Assembly: GCA_964522045.1 (NCBI GenBank)
Contig: CAZFSF010000010.1
Location: 1-34,022 of the forward strand
Length of the DNA: 34,022 nucleotides
From: Desulfacyla sp964522045
Lineage (GTDB): Bacteria > Desulfobacterota > DSM-4660 > Desulfatiglandales > Desulfatiglandaceae
Direction of reading: 5' to 3'
Part shown: positions 1 through 7,546 of the stretch, piece after piece
Layout of the letters: each line of letters opens with the position of its first letter
Position numbering within the stretch: position 1 is the stretch's first letter
Made by a program: the position numbers and the translations under genes
Notes under the pieces: model-generated
What the model saw: the letters and a program-made list of their open reading frames with translations, nothing else
Database searches by the model: none
Told to the model about the DNA's origin: nothing

Positions 1-637
1 TATTGGCATCCTTATGGGCCAGGAGGATGGTAGGGCTGATACCCTGATATCCGCCTCCTGCCGGATTTGTGCCGTAGATGCCGGCAATCACAGGCACTCC
101 CAATTTTTCTAATTCTGCATGACGGAAGAAGGTGGTGCCGTTCCCCCTGCGGTTGGCATATACCTCCTGCTGTTCTGTCAGTTTTACGCCGCTGCAGTTC
201 ACCACCCAAACCAGGGGGATATGGAGCCGTTTCGCCATGTCGGTGACCCTGAGCTGGTTATCGGCCTGGCCTGCGATCCAGGCCCCGGCCATGACCTTGT
301 TATTGAACCCTATGACCACGGCCCATTTGCCGTTGATCTTGGCTAACCCGTCAATAACGCCGGTGGTGCCCTCCTCATTAAACTGGGGATTATAGAGTGT
401 ATGGAGCGGGCACCAGGTGCCCGGGTCGATGAGATATTCGATCCTTTCCCATACGTTTAATTGCCCCCTTTTCTTGAGGATTTCTTCGGGTATCCCTGCG
501 TTTTTTACGTCTTCAACGGCCTCGGCCACCTGTTGTTCTACCTTCTTTATCTCCGCTCTACTCTCCACGGCCCCCTCTTTCTGTTTGTCCGTAAGGGTTT
601 TGCCAAAGGGAGTCATTTTTTCAAAATAAGGTCTCAT
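1..637 (-). CDS. gcdA: Glutaconyl-CoA decarboxylase carboxyltransferase (alpha) subunit, 3' part cut by window edge
   Basis: Only the N-terminal 212 codons are present; the gene runs off the left edge. The translation begins MRPYFEKMTPFGK and carries the acyl-CoA carboxyltransferase (crotonase-like) fold signatures VNCSGVKLTEQQEVY, NRRGNGTTFFRHAELEKLG and IAGIYGTNPAGGGYQGISPT, which I recall as almost the same in Acidaminococcus GcdA. In that family the alpha subunit moves CO2 from glutaconyl-CoA to a biotin carrier, and a membrane beta subunit decarboxylates it with Na+ export; those partner genes are not in view. It starts 18 bases downstream of the glutaryl-CoA dehydrogenase gene, so the two are probably cotranscribed and catalyse consecutive steps: glutaryl-CoA to glutaconyl-CoA to crotonyl-CoA. 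A related methylmalonyl- or other acyl-CoA decarboxylase is the main alternative, but the neighbour argues for glutaconyl-CoA. Confidence 0.88.
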   Translation of the reverse strand, partial: MRPYFEKMTPFGKTLTDKQKEGAVESRAEIKKVEQQVAEAVEDVKNAGIPEEILKKRGQLNVWERIEYLIDPGTWCPLHTLYNPQFNEEGTTGVIDGLAKINGKWAVVIGFNNKVMAGAWIAGQADNQLRVTDMAKRLHIPLVWVVNCSGVKLTEQQEVYANRRGNGTTFFRHAELEKLGVPVIAGIYGTNPAGGGYQGISPTILLAHKDAN

Positions 638-655
638 ATTTTCCCCCGTAGTCCT

Positions 656-1819
656 CTACCTGTTTGCCTTTTTGATCCCTAACTGGTCTAAGGCTATAAT
701 CCACTTGCAGATATTGGCGGAACCCTCAACCATATAGTAGGGAGGAGCGTCCCGGTAGTATCTGGCCACCGGGTATTCGGTGGAATACCCGTAAGCGCCC
801 ATGATCCTCATGGCCATTTGAGTGGCCTTGACCGCTATCTCGCCAGAAAGGTATTTGGCGTGTGCCACTTCAAGGGTGTTTCCCAACTGACCCTGATCCT
901 TTTGCCACGCGGCCTTGTAGACCATCATCCGTGCTGCCTCAGTCTCCGCGGCCACCTGGGCGATCATGTCCTGATTCATCTGGAACTGGCCGATCGATTT
1001 CCCAAACTGCTCCCTCTCCTGGCAGTAGGCCGTCACAGTATCGAGACATGCCTGGGCAAGACCGACGCCCCCGGCTGCGGCGGAAAGACGTGACTGGTTC
1101 AGGGAGCCAAAGACGATTTTGGCTCCGTCCCCGGGTTTTCCTAAAATATTCTCCTTGGGGACCTTGGTATCTTCGAGGTATACTTCTCCGGTGGGCGTTG
1201 ACCGGGTGCCCAATTTGTCCAAGTCAGTGGTTGTGATGCCGTTGAAATTTTTTGTTTCCACCACAAAGGCGGAGAGCCCTTTCCCCCTGGCCTCCCTGTC
1301 CGTATAGGCATAGAAGACAAGGACATCCGCTGCGCTGGCGTTAGATATCCATGTCTTGGAGCCGTTTAAGAGCCAGTGGTCTCCCTTATCCTGGGCAGTG
1401 GATTTCAAGGCCATGACATCGGAACCCGCATTGGGCTCGGTAATCCCAAAACCGCCCACATATTCAGCGCTTACCAGCTTGGGAACGTATTTCTGTTTCA
1501 GTTCGTCTGACCCATACCTGAATATGGTAAAGGCGCAGCCCAGGGCCTGCATATTGATCTGCACCCTGACTGAACTGGATGCCCTTGCAATCTCTTCCGT
1601 AAGGATCATGGCTGCAACCCAACCCATCTCATTGCCCCCATATTCCTCAGGGATTACGGTGCCAAAAAAGCCCAATTCTCCCATAGGCTTGATCACTTCT
1701 TCATAGGGATAATAATGCTTTTCATCCCATTCATCGGCATTGGGAGCAATTTTCTCGGCAGAAAAATCGCGAGCCATGTCGCGCAGCATCTGTAATTCTT
1801 CACTTAATCCAAATTCCAT
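656..1819 (-). CDS. Glutaryl-CoA dehydrogenase, non-decarboxylating type (acyl-CoA dehydrogenase)
   Basis: A 387-residue FAD acyl-CoA dehydrogenase of normal length. Visible landmarks are GGFGITEPNAGSDV and WISNASAADV (flavin and substrate binding), REQFGKSIGQFQMNQD, and the C-terminal YYMVEGSANICKW with the presumed catalytic base Glu365. It closely resembles my memory of the Desulfococcus multivorans enzyme that oxidises glutaryl-CoA to glutaconyl-CoA without releasing CO2. In that enzyme a Val precedes the catalytic Glu where decarboxylating enzymes have Tyr; here it is also Val (Val364). The start chosen is the ATG at 1819, which has a strong AGGAGGT six bases upstream; 27 further codons upstream are open but lack support. 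With gcdA 18 bases downstream it forms a glutaryl-CoA oxidation operon, divergent from the Hdr-like selenoprotein gene. Electrons would normally leave through an electron-transfer flavoprotein, which is not in the window. Confidence 0.9.
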   Translation of the reverse strand: MEFGLSEELQMLRDMARDFSAEKIAPNADEWDEKHYYPYEEVIKPMGELGFFGTVIPEEYGGNEMGWVAAMILTEEIARASSSVRVQINMQALGCAFTIFRYGSDELKQKYVPKLVSAEYVGGFGITEPNAGSDVMALKSTAQDKGDHWLLNGSKTWISNASAADVLVFYAYTDREARGKGLSAFVVETKNFNGITTTDLDKLGTRSTPTGEVYLEDTKVPKENILGKPGDGAKIVFGSLNQSRLSAAAGGVGLAQACLDTVTAYCQEREQFGKSIGQFQMNQDMIAQVAAETEAARMMVYKAAWQKDQGQLGNTLEVAHAKYLSGEIAVKATQMAMRIMGAYGYSTEYPVARYYRDAPPYYMVEGSANICKWIIALDQLGIKKANR

Positions 1820-1991
1820 AAGTCTACCTCCTATAATTGAAACGACTATTTTATCGATGTAGCGCTTTTCCAAAGCTAAAAAAGAGTACATATAAACCAT
1901 GAAAGGAAAATTGGCAACAAAATTTATTTACATTGTAGCTACATTTTAACTATTTTGAGGGCTGGCTCCCGGGTCGCATATGTGGGGCATT

Positions 1992-2017
1992 GCCTGAACA
2001 GAAGTCTCTGTTCAGGC
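1992..2017. repeat. Perfect 11-bp inverted repeat with 4-base loop
   Basis: GCCTGAACAGA, loop AGTC, then TCTGTTCAGGC. No T-run follows on either strand, so it is not a typical intrinsic terminator. It could be an operator, an attenuator in a leader RNA, or part of a repetitive element. It lies 27 bases before a second perfect hairpin. Confidence 0.85.
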
Positions 2018-2043
2018 CTCCGGCCCATAACGCCTGCGTTTCG

Positions 2044-2069
2044 GGGAGCCCTTTTAAGAAAGGGCTCCC
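2044..2069. repeat. Perfect 11-bp inverted repeat with 4-base loop
   Basis: GGGAGCCCTTT, loop TAAG, then AAAGGGCTCCC. The arm and loop lengths match those of the hairpin at 1992-2017 although the sequence differs. There is no adjacent T-run. Function unknown. Confidence 0.85.
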
Positions 2070-2159
2070 AACGGTATTGAAAAGGCTGAACTCCCTGCAA
2101 CCTGCTTGCTTTCCCCACTGGGTTCGGGATTCATGGATTACGCCAAGGAGTTTTCTCTT

Positions 2160-2178
2160 AATTCCTCAATCCCTAAAT
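2160..2178. repeat. 19-base word shared (inverted) with 28158-28176
   Basis: AATTCCTCAATCCCTAAAT here is the exact reverse complement of the sequence at 28158-28176, 26 kb away in another spacer. This points to a dispersed intergenic repeat family rather than to a gene-specific site. Confidence 0.75.
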
Positions 2179-2230
2179 CTTGACCCATGGAATAAGGCTC
2201 CCTCTGGGGCGGTCCTCCGGGGTCGCAATC

Positions 2231-2323
2231 CCTGTTTATCCGGGATAGGTATTTTTTTCATTTTACTGATTGACATTTATTTTCAAACAGCTTAAAAAGG
2301 CAGGGTTTGATCGGATAAACAGG
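2231..2323. repeat. 12-bp inverted repeat flanking a putative promoter
   Basis: CCTGTTTATCCG at 2231-2242 is the exact reverse complement of CGGATAAACAGG at 2312-2323. The 69 bases between the arms are AT-rich and contain TTGACA at 2270-2275. The arms could be half-sites of a regulator or ends of a small element. Confidence 0.7.
2270..2297 (+). promoter_or_regulatory. Possible sigma-70 promoter for the Hdr-like selenoprotein gene
   Basis: A consensus -35 TTGACA (2270-2275) is followed after 16 bases by TTAAAA (2292-2297), a weak -10. It sits 55 bases before the start codon and inside the 12-bp inverted repeat. The -10 is poor, so the call is tentative. Confidence 0.3.
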
Positions 2324-2351
2324 TTAGAAGATAAACGGAGGAGGTCAATCA

Positions 2352-3650
2352 ATGGAACCGCTAACCATAAATCGAAAAGAGAGCAAGCTACGGGTTGCTC
2401 CTGAATGGGCCGATGTCTGCTTCACTTGCGGCACCTGTGCGGGCGGCTGTCCCATAACAGGGATAGACGGCATGGACCCGAGAAAGGCCGTTCGCATGGC
2501 AGCGCTTGGTCTGGACCAGGAGCTGATCGATTCACGATTTCCGTGGATATGTACCCTGTGCGGGCGTTGTGAATATGCCTGTCCCCAGGGCGTGGAGATC
2601 TTGAAAATGTTGCGTCGGGCACGGACACTCCGAGAACGGGATAAGGTCCCGGGACCGATCCACAAGGGCGTGGCCATGTGTCTGGAAAGGGGTAACAACT
2701 TGGGAATTCCCAAGGATGATTTCCTCTTCCTCTTGGCTGACCTGACTAAAGAGATGGAGGAGGATGAGGGGTTTCCCGGATTTTATGCGCCTGTGGACAA
2801 GAAAGGCGCCAATATCTTGGTGACGGTCAATTCAAAGGAGCCTTTTGGCGAACCGGATGACATGAAGTTCTGGTGGCGTATCTTTTACGCGGCGAGGGAG
2901 GATTGGACCACCACATCGGACAACTGGGAAGGGGTCAACTGGGGCCTTTTTTCAGGCGATGACGAGTCTATGAAGGAGATCACCGGCCGGATTGTAAAGC
3001 ATCTGGAGGACTTGGAGTGCAAGACACTCCTCTTGCCCGAGTGAGGGCACGCCTACTATGCGACTAGGCTTAGTCTGCAAACATGGTATCCCGAGGTTTT
3101 TGAAAAATATAGAGTTGTGTCAGTTCACGAGCTTTTGAAAGAATACATAGAGACCGGCAGAATCAAGGTAGATAAATCGATACACGAAGAACTGACCACA
3201 ATACACGACCCATGCAACTACGGCCGGAAGAGTATGAAGGCCTTTGGTGAGGCCTTCTTTGAGGAGCCGAGGTGGGTTACACAGCAGTGCTGTGAAAATG
3301 TTGTGGAAATGCACCCCAACCGGATGAACAATTTCTGCTGCGGGGCAGGTGGCGGGGCCTGGGCCATGCCCTACGAGGCTGAAAGGATCTACTACGGCCG
3401 TGTCAAGGCCAAGCAGATCATGGACACGAAGGCAAAGATGGTCATCGCACCATGTCATAACTGCCGGGACCAGATCATGAAGTCCCTGACCAAGGAGTTT
3501 GACCTCGGCATAGAGACCAAGTATCTGTGGGAATTGGTGGCGGATTCCCTCATTATAGATCCCTGGACCGAGGAAGAGATCAAGAAAGGGAATGAGTTGC
3601 GAGACGCCCAGAATGAGAAAAACGAGATTGACTTGGATCAGGAGTGGTAA
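2352..3650 (+). CDS. HdrC-HdrB-like (CCG-domain) iron-sulfur protein, predicted selenoprotein with Sec231 at TGA 3042-3044
   Basis: The frame stays open on both sides of one TGA: codons 1-230, TGA at codon 231, then codons 232-432 in the same frame. Two [4Fe-4S] motifs come first (Cys23/26/29/33 and Cys67/70/73/77, HdrC-like). The residues around the TGA read LLLPE-U-GHAYYATR, where relatives that I recall have PECGHA, so TGA replaces a conserved Cys of the first CCG domain. The second CCG domain is complete (Cys288, Cys329-Cys330, Cys368/371). A hairpin follows the TGA. The first domain otherwise lacks its usual cysteines. AGGAGGT precedes the ATG. No membrane segment is visible, so it is probably a cytoplasmic electron carrier of the HdrD/TmcB/BamD type. 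The divergent glutaryl-CoA dehydrogenase suggests a role in acyl-CoA oxidation or thiol/disulfide reduction. Conventional gene finders would split it into two genes. Confidence 0.85.
3042..3078 (+). promoter_or_regulatory. Recoded TGA (Sec) with SECIS-like hairpin
   Basis: Sixteen bases after the TGA a hairpin begins: GC-GACTA, loop GGCT, TAGTC-T-GC (3060-3078), with one bulged T and the loop at +23 to +26. Bacterial SECIS loops usually lie about 16 to 37 bases behind the UGA. An alternative stem, GCCTA/TAGGC at 3051-3069, overlaps it. The fold was drawn by eye and no energy was computed. Confidence 0.6.
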
Positions 3651-3688
3651 TCGGTATCTTTAGAGAAGAATCTGCGTAGAGCAAAAAA

Positions 3689-3716
3689 GCCCCCTGTTTC
3701 CACAGGGGGCTTTTTT
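3689..3716. terminator. Strong rho-independent terminator, probably bidirectional
   Basis: GCCCCCTGT, loop TTCC, ACAGGGGGC (3689-3710), followed by six T and preceded by six A. It lies 38 bases after the selenoprotein stop and just before the end of the convergent ABC ATPase gene, so it can end transcription from both sides. Confidence 0.93.
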
Positions 3717-3720
3717 ACGT

Positions 3721-4488
3721 TTATCCCGTCCTGTTTTTTCCTCCGCGGGTCAAGAAAGCGTGTACCTTTGGGTCCTGGGATTCCTTTTTGAGGCGTTTCG
3801 GATCCCCGGTCGCTATCATAGTCCTGGTCTCCGCATCCAAGAATACACAGTTGTCGGCTACCGAAAAAATGCTTGGCAGTTCGTGGGTAACCATCACCAT
3901 GGTTGTCCGGAGACTGTCCCTGAGTTCAATAATGAGTTCGTCCAACAGGGACGACGTGACGGGATCGAGCCCTGCCGAAGGTTCGTCAAAGAACAGGAAT
4001 TCGGGATCAAGGGCAAGGGCGCGGGCAACCCCGGCACGTTTTCTCATACCCCCGCTGATCTCCGAGGGATAGTAGTCCTCAAATCCGGCTAATCCCACCA
4101 GGGCGAGCTTCAACGACGCAAGGTCTCTGATCTCTTTAGCTTCCAGGCTTGTGAACTCGCCAAGGGGTAAACTGATATTTTCAGCCAATGTCATGGAACT
4201 CCAAAGGGCGCCGCTTTGGTAAACGATTCCGATGTTACGTGCGAGGCGATCCCGTGTCTTCTGATCGGCCTCCCAGAAACTGACCCCACCTAAGAACACC
4301 TGGCCTTTTGAGGGCTGCTTCAATCCGGTCAGGGAGCGCATTACGGTCGTCTTGCCGCAGCCGCTTCCCCCCATGATGACGAATATTTCGCCGCTCTTTA
4401 CCGTGAAGTTAAGGTCGTGCTGGATCACGAAATCGCCATACGCGATTTCCAGATCTTTCGCAACTATCAGATCTTTCGCGTCTGTCAT
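3721..4488 (-). CDS. mlaF: MlaF-like ABC transporter ATPase (phospholipid/MCE system)
   Basis: A 255-residue ABC ATPase with Walker A GGSGCGKT, Q-loop YQSGALWSSMT, signature SGGMRKRAGVARAL, Walker B FLFFDEPSAGLDP and switch VTHE. The SGGMRKR form and the early Q-loop SGALW are typical of MlaF/Ttg2A ATPases, which power lipid movement between inner and outer membranes together with MlaE and an MCE protein. Its ATG overlaps the stop of the upstream lipoprotein gene (ATGA, 4485-4488), so translation is probably coupled. It is the last gene of a four-gene operon and ends at the bidirectional terminator. The direction of lipid transport cannot be told from sequence. Confidence 0.92.
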   Translation of the reverse strand: MTDAKDLIVAKDLEIAYGDFVIQHDLNFTVKSGEIFVIMGGSGCGKTTVMRSLTGLKQPSKGQVFLGGVSFWEADQKTRDRLARNIGIVYQSGALWSSMTLAENISLPLGEFTSLEAKEIRDLASLKLALVGLAGFEDYYPSEISGGMRKRAGVARALALDPEFLFFDEPSAGLDPVTSSLLDELIIELRDSLRTTMVMVTHELPSIFSVADNCVFLDAETRTMIATGDPKRLKKESQDPKVHAFLTRGGKNRTG

Positions 4489-5102
4489 CTTGCCCCCGAA
4501 AGGTCTTTTATTGCCCCGGCGATCTCGCGGCTGAGCGCTTCGAGGGTTCTACTCTGGGCGGCAATTAGGGCCTCGTAATCCGGTCCTTCTGCGGCCTCCT
4601 TGAAAGCCGATTTTTTTGTTAGAAGGATCTTTTTGTCATCTTTTCCCACAATGGTCCAACGGGTTAATAATGAGGCATCCCCCCCAAGACTGCCGTCAAA
4701 ACGGATCACCTCAACCTGCACCCGGTAATCAATCGGTTCAGGACCCCTGCTATGTAAGATAATAAAGGAATCTGTTGATAGGAGGATAGAGAGATTTTCT
4801 ATTAGGACATGCGTGAAGTTGTCAGCCAAGGGTTCTGCCCACTCATCGAATCCGGCCAGGTGAAGCTCATTTACGCTCACCCGCGTCACGATCTCCTGCC
4901 GGTCTAAGTATGCCGGGAGTTCCACAGGCCTGATCCCGATAGTGACCTGACGCATATCTGATGCCATTTCAGGTCCCCCGCCTGTGCCGGTAAGAGGGCT
5001 CAACACATAGAACCTCGAAGGTGCGTTGGCCGCGCATGCCATGAAGGTCATGAGTATTAAACCCGGCGCAACTGCTCTGATGAGAGAGGTGATTCGGTGC
5101 AT
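4485..5102 (-). CDS. ABC-type transport auxiliary lipoprotein (PqiC/YmbA-like)
   Basis: A 205-residue protein starting MHRITSLIRAV, with a signal peptide ending in the lipobox FMAC (Cys23 or so), then NAPSRFYVLSPLTG, a beginning typical of the ABC_trans_aux family (PF03886, as in PqiC). Such lipoproteins accompany MCE-type lipid transporters and sit in the periplasm anchored to a membrane. The ATG at 5102 is preceded by AAGGAGAT and leaves four bases after the MCE gene stop; a longer open frame to 5162 would overlap that gene and spoil the signal peptide. The place it takes in the operon (permease, MCE protein, lipoprotein, ATPase) fits an MlaC- or PqiC-like role. Confidence 0.85.
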   Translation of the reverse strand: MHRITSLIRAVAPGLILMTFMACAANAPSRFYVLSPLTGTGGGPEMASDMRQVTIGIRPVELPAYLDRQEIVTRVSVNELHLAGFDEWAEPLADNFTHVLIENLSILLSTDSFIILHSRGPEPIDYRVQVEVIRFDGSLGGDASLLTRWTIVGKDDKKILLTKKSAFKEAAEGPDYEALIAAQSRTLEALSREIAGAIKDLSGAR

Positions 5103-5106
5103 GGTT

Positions 5107-6159
5107 TTATCTCCTTTTAGGTTTGCCCTTGCCATATAGCAGGGCATTCGGATGACGTTCAAGGTAATCTGCCAATGAACGAATGGATCGTGCCATACGG
5201 GAAATCTCTTTCAGGGTCTTATCCAGCTGGTAGATGACCGGAGATTCCTTTCCAACGGTTTTCTCCGCAACAACCAGGGACTTTCGTGCCTGTTCCAGGG
5301 CTGTCCGTGCCTCTGTTAGGCTCTTCTCAATGCTGGATGCCAATGGTTTCACCCTGCCGTCCACGTTCCGGACCAGTTTGCGGGCATCCTTTAAAGTGGC
5401 ATCGACGCTGGATGCAAGAGGTTCAACTTTCCCGTCAACATCACGGGCAAGCTTTCCGTACCCCCTTACTGTTTCGTTGATGCCTTTTACCATTGGGTTT
5501 ACCTGGCTGTCCAGTTTCTTAACTAAATTGCGGGCCTCGTCCACGGTCATCCTGAGAGAATGCAAGATCTCCGGAATCTCGGGAGAATTCAGAACCTTTT
5601 CCAGTGCCCCGATGGCAGACAGCAATTCGTTCACGATCTTATCAAAGTTGAGGTCTTTTAGCTTGTCGAAGATGAGATCGAAAGATGAAGGGATGGTGGG
5701 GATTTCAGGATAATTCTTTTGCAGGCCAACCAGTTTCAGGGGTGTATCGGGATGAAACTCCAACTCGATCAGCAACTGGCCCGTCACAAAGCTGCCACTC
5801 GTCAACTGTGCCCGCAGCCCCCTTTTTAAGAGCACTGGCATGTTCGCATCAGAATCCCGTTCTCCGCGTATCAGATGAATCCTGTCCGGGTCTATTTCAA
5901 TGATTACGGGTATATAAATGACCATGTTCTCGGCATCGGCCTCCAGGGTAATGCTTTTCACCGAGCCTATTTTAACCCCCCGGAATAGGACCGAGGCGCC
6001 TACATTAAGCCCCTTGACAGAACCCTGAAAAAAAAGGACATATTTCTGTGATTTTTTCATGAATTGGCCGCCGCCAAAGATCAAAACGCCGGCCACAATA
6101 AGAACCACCGCCCCCACTACAAAAGCACCGATGAGGGTTTTATTTGCCTGTGTGTTCAT
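5107..6159 (-). CDS. mlaD: MCE-domain substrate-binding protein of lipid ABC transporter (MlaD-like)
   Basis: A 350-residue protein: one N-terminal membrane anchor (about residues 10-32, LIGAFVVGAVVLIVAGVLIF), an MCE domain (about 38-120, FFQGSVKGLNVGASVLFRGV and GSVKSI), then a long helical C-terminal part. In the tail a unit of about 29 residues recurs: NVDGRVKPLASSIEKSL resembles DVDGKVEPLASSVDATL, and SQVNPMVKGINETV is a more diverged copy. MCE proteins form hexameric rings that carry phospholipid through the periplasm; a long helical tail, as in PqiB/YebT or Mce proteins, may form a channel or needle. It is longer than E. coli MlaD (183 residues). An ACGGAGAC ribosome site precedes the ATG. 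Confidence 0.9.
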   Translation of the reverse strand: MNTQANKTLIGAFVVGAVVLIVAGVLIFGGGQFMKKSQKYVLFFQGSVKGLNVGASVLFRGVKIGSVKSITLEADAENMVIYIPVIIEIDPDRIHLIRGERDSDANMPVLLKRGLRAQLTSGSFVTGQLLIELEFHPDTPLKLVGLQKNYPEIPTIPSSFDLIFDKLKDLNFDKIVNELLSAIGALEKVLNSPEIPEILHSLRMTVDEARNLVKKLDSQVNPMVKGINETVRGYGKLARDVDGKVEPLASSVDATLKDARKLVRNVDGRVKPLASSIEKSLTEARTALEQARKSLVVAEKTVGKESPVIYQLDKTLKEISRMARSIRSLADYLERHPNALLYGKGKPKRR

Positions 6160-6204
6160 GATTTATTTGTCTCCGTTAGGCTATGGTTCTATCCTATCTC
6201 TTTT

Positions 6205-7359
6205 CTAAATCCCCAGCACATTACATACAACCGTTATAATGGCAGTTGCTACGATGATGCTGACGATCCCCGTAACCACAGCCGATGTGGCTGCATCTCC
6301 AACTGCAGAGGCGCTGCGGCCGCACTGCATCCCCCTGAGGCATCCGGCAACGGCGACGAGGACCCCGAACACCATCCCCTGGAAAAGCCCGATAAAAAGA
6401 TCGTTAAGACTGACAGAGGCCATGGTCTGGTTATAGTACTCCATGACGTTCAGATCCAGCATGCCCACGCCCACAATTAGGCCACCTAAAATACCCATCA
6501 GGTCCGCATAGAGGCAGAGCAGCGGCATCATCAGCGTGAGGCCCAACATACGAGGCAGGACCAGAAATTCCATGGGCGAAATCCCCATGGTCTTAAATGC
6601 GTCTATCTCCTCGTTTACCCCCATGGTGCCCAACTGGGCTGCAAAGGCAGCACCGGTCCGGCCGGCCATGATAATTCCTGTCATTATTGCGCCCATCACG
6701 CGGACCATGGCTATACCGACCAGGCTTGCCACGTAGATCTGAGCCCCAAACATCATCAACTGCACGGCGCCTACAAAGGCGAGGATGAGGCCAACCAACA
6801 GGCTGATCAAAGAGACAATGGGAAGGGCCTGTATGCCGCACTCCTGCATGACTACAGTGAGATCGGAGCCGCGGAAGCGTGCTTTCCCTCCCAAAAATCG
6901 CCCAAAGGCCATGAAGGTTTCGCCGATAAAGGCGAGGATCTCCCCTGTAGAGCGGCAAAAATCGATGGCTTCCCCACCAACCCGTGAAAGAAATGAGGTT
7001 TTCCCGGTTTTCTTTCTCACACCCTTTTTCTCTGGAACGGCTGCTTTAAGGGCCAGGAGTCTCTGCACGCCCTCTGGCAATCCTTTTGTGTCGACAACTT
7101 CGCCATCCCTCGAACTCCGATCTATTATCCTTGTCAGAAATGTCAGGAGGGCACTGTCCCAGTCTTCAACCTCCTTTGTGTCGAAGGCGATGTGTGTAAT
7201 TCGGGGGCCGGATTCAATCTCTTTCCGGATATCGTCTGCAGGTGGGATCTCGCTCCCCAGTGTCCAGTTCCCGGCAAGTCGGATAAGGAGGGTTCCGTCA
7301 TCCGGGCGGGCAAACCCGAGGTTGCATGGCGCTGATTCCATATCTTTTATGTCAGTCAT
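6205..7359 (-). CDS. mlaE: MlaE-family lipid ABC permease with N-terminal STAS-like (MlaB) domain
   Basis: 384 residues. The first 110 or so are soluble and resemble an MlaB/STAS domain (LIRLAGNWTLGSEIP, ITHIAFDTKEVEDWDSALLTFL). The rest is the MlaE permease (PF02405) with the conserved GRTGAAFAAQLGTMGVNEEIDAFKTMG region, here partly quoted for recognition, and several membrane helices. In E. coli the STAS protein MlaB and permease MlaE are separate; the fusion is common elsewhere. First gene of the operon mlaE-mlaD-lipoprotein-mlaF. The ATG at 7359 has a weak GAGGCG upstream. The promoter must lie in 7360-7546, where I see no convincing consensus. Confidence 0.92.
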   Translation of the reverse strand: MTDIKDMESAPCNLGFARPDDGTLLIRLAGNWTLGSEIPPADDIRKEIESGPRITHIAFDTKEVEDWDSALLTFLTRIIDRSSRDGEVVDTKGLPEGVQRLLALKAAVPEKKGVRKKTGKTSFLSRVGGEAIDFCRSTGEILAFIGETFMAFGRFLGGKARFRGSDLTVVMQECGIQALPIVSLISLLVGLILAFVGAVQLMMFGAQIYVASLVGIAMVRVMGAIMTGIIMAGRTGAAFAAQLGTMGVNEEIDAFKTMGISPMEFLVLPRMLGLTLMMPLLCLYADLMGILGGLIVGVGMLDLNVMEYYNQTMASVSLNDLFIGLFQGMVFGVLVAVAGCLRGMQCGRSASAVGDAATSAVVTGIVSIIVATAIITVVCNVLGI

Positions 7360-7546
7360 TTGGTTTTAGCGCCTCAGCGTAAAAGAAAAACCCGTTAACC
7401 GATGTTTGTTTTTAATTCTTAGCTACCCTAAGTTCGGGCACTATTTAAAAAATGTTGGATCATGCATGAACAATCATTTAAGATCATTGCATGTGTACCA
7501 AATAAACGCATTTCTTTTCAACAGGTTTTTCATAGAGGCAGGGAAG

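Larger units (their letters stand above)
1820..2351. other. Divergent intergenic region with hairpins, 532 bases without a convincing gene
   Basis: This spacer separates the glutaryl-CoA dehydrogenase gene (minus) from the Hdr-like selenoprotein gene (plus). It holds two perfect 11-bp hairpins (1992-2017 and 2044-2069), a 12-bp inverted repeat (2231-2242 with 2312-2323), a 19-base word shared with 28158-28176, and a TTGACA on the plus strand. A 101-codon open frame at 1990-2295 crosses both hairpins, has no family resemblance, and is not called. Confidence 0.7.

Noticed and set aside
1990..2295. 101-codon open frame on the plus strand
   Set aside because: It runs through two perfect hairpins and an inverted repeat, has no recognisable family features, and no ribosome site.
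2352..3044. Two separate genes (2352-3044 and 3117-3650) for the Hdr-like protein
   Set aside because: The two parts are in the same frame, coding sequence continues without a gap through the TGA, and the second part has no ribosome site; one recoded gene explains this better.
3120..3458. 112-codon open frame on the minus strand
   Set aside because: It lies opposite the coding sequence of the selenoprotein and shows no domain; a shadow of that gene.
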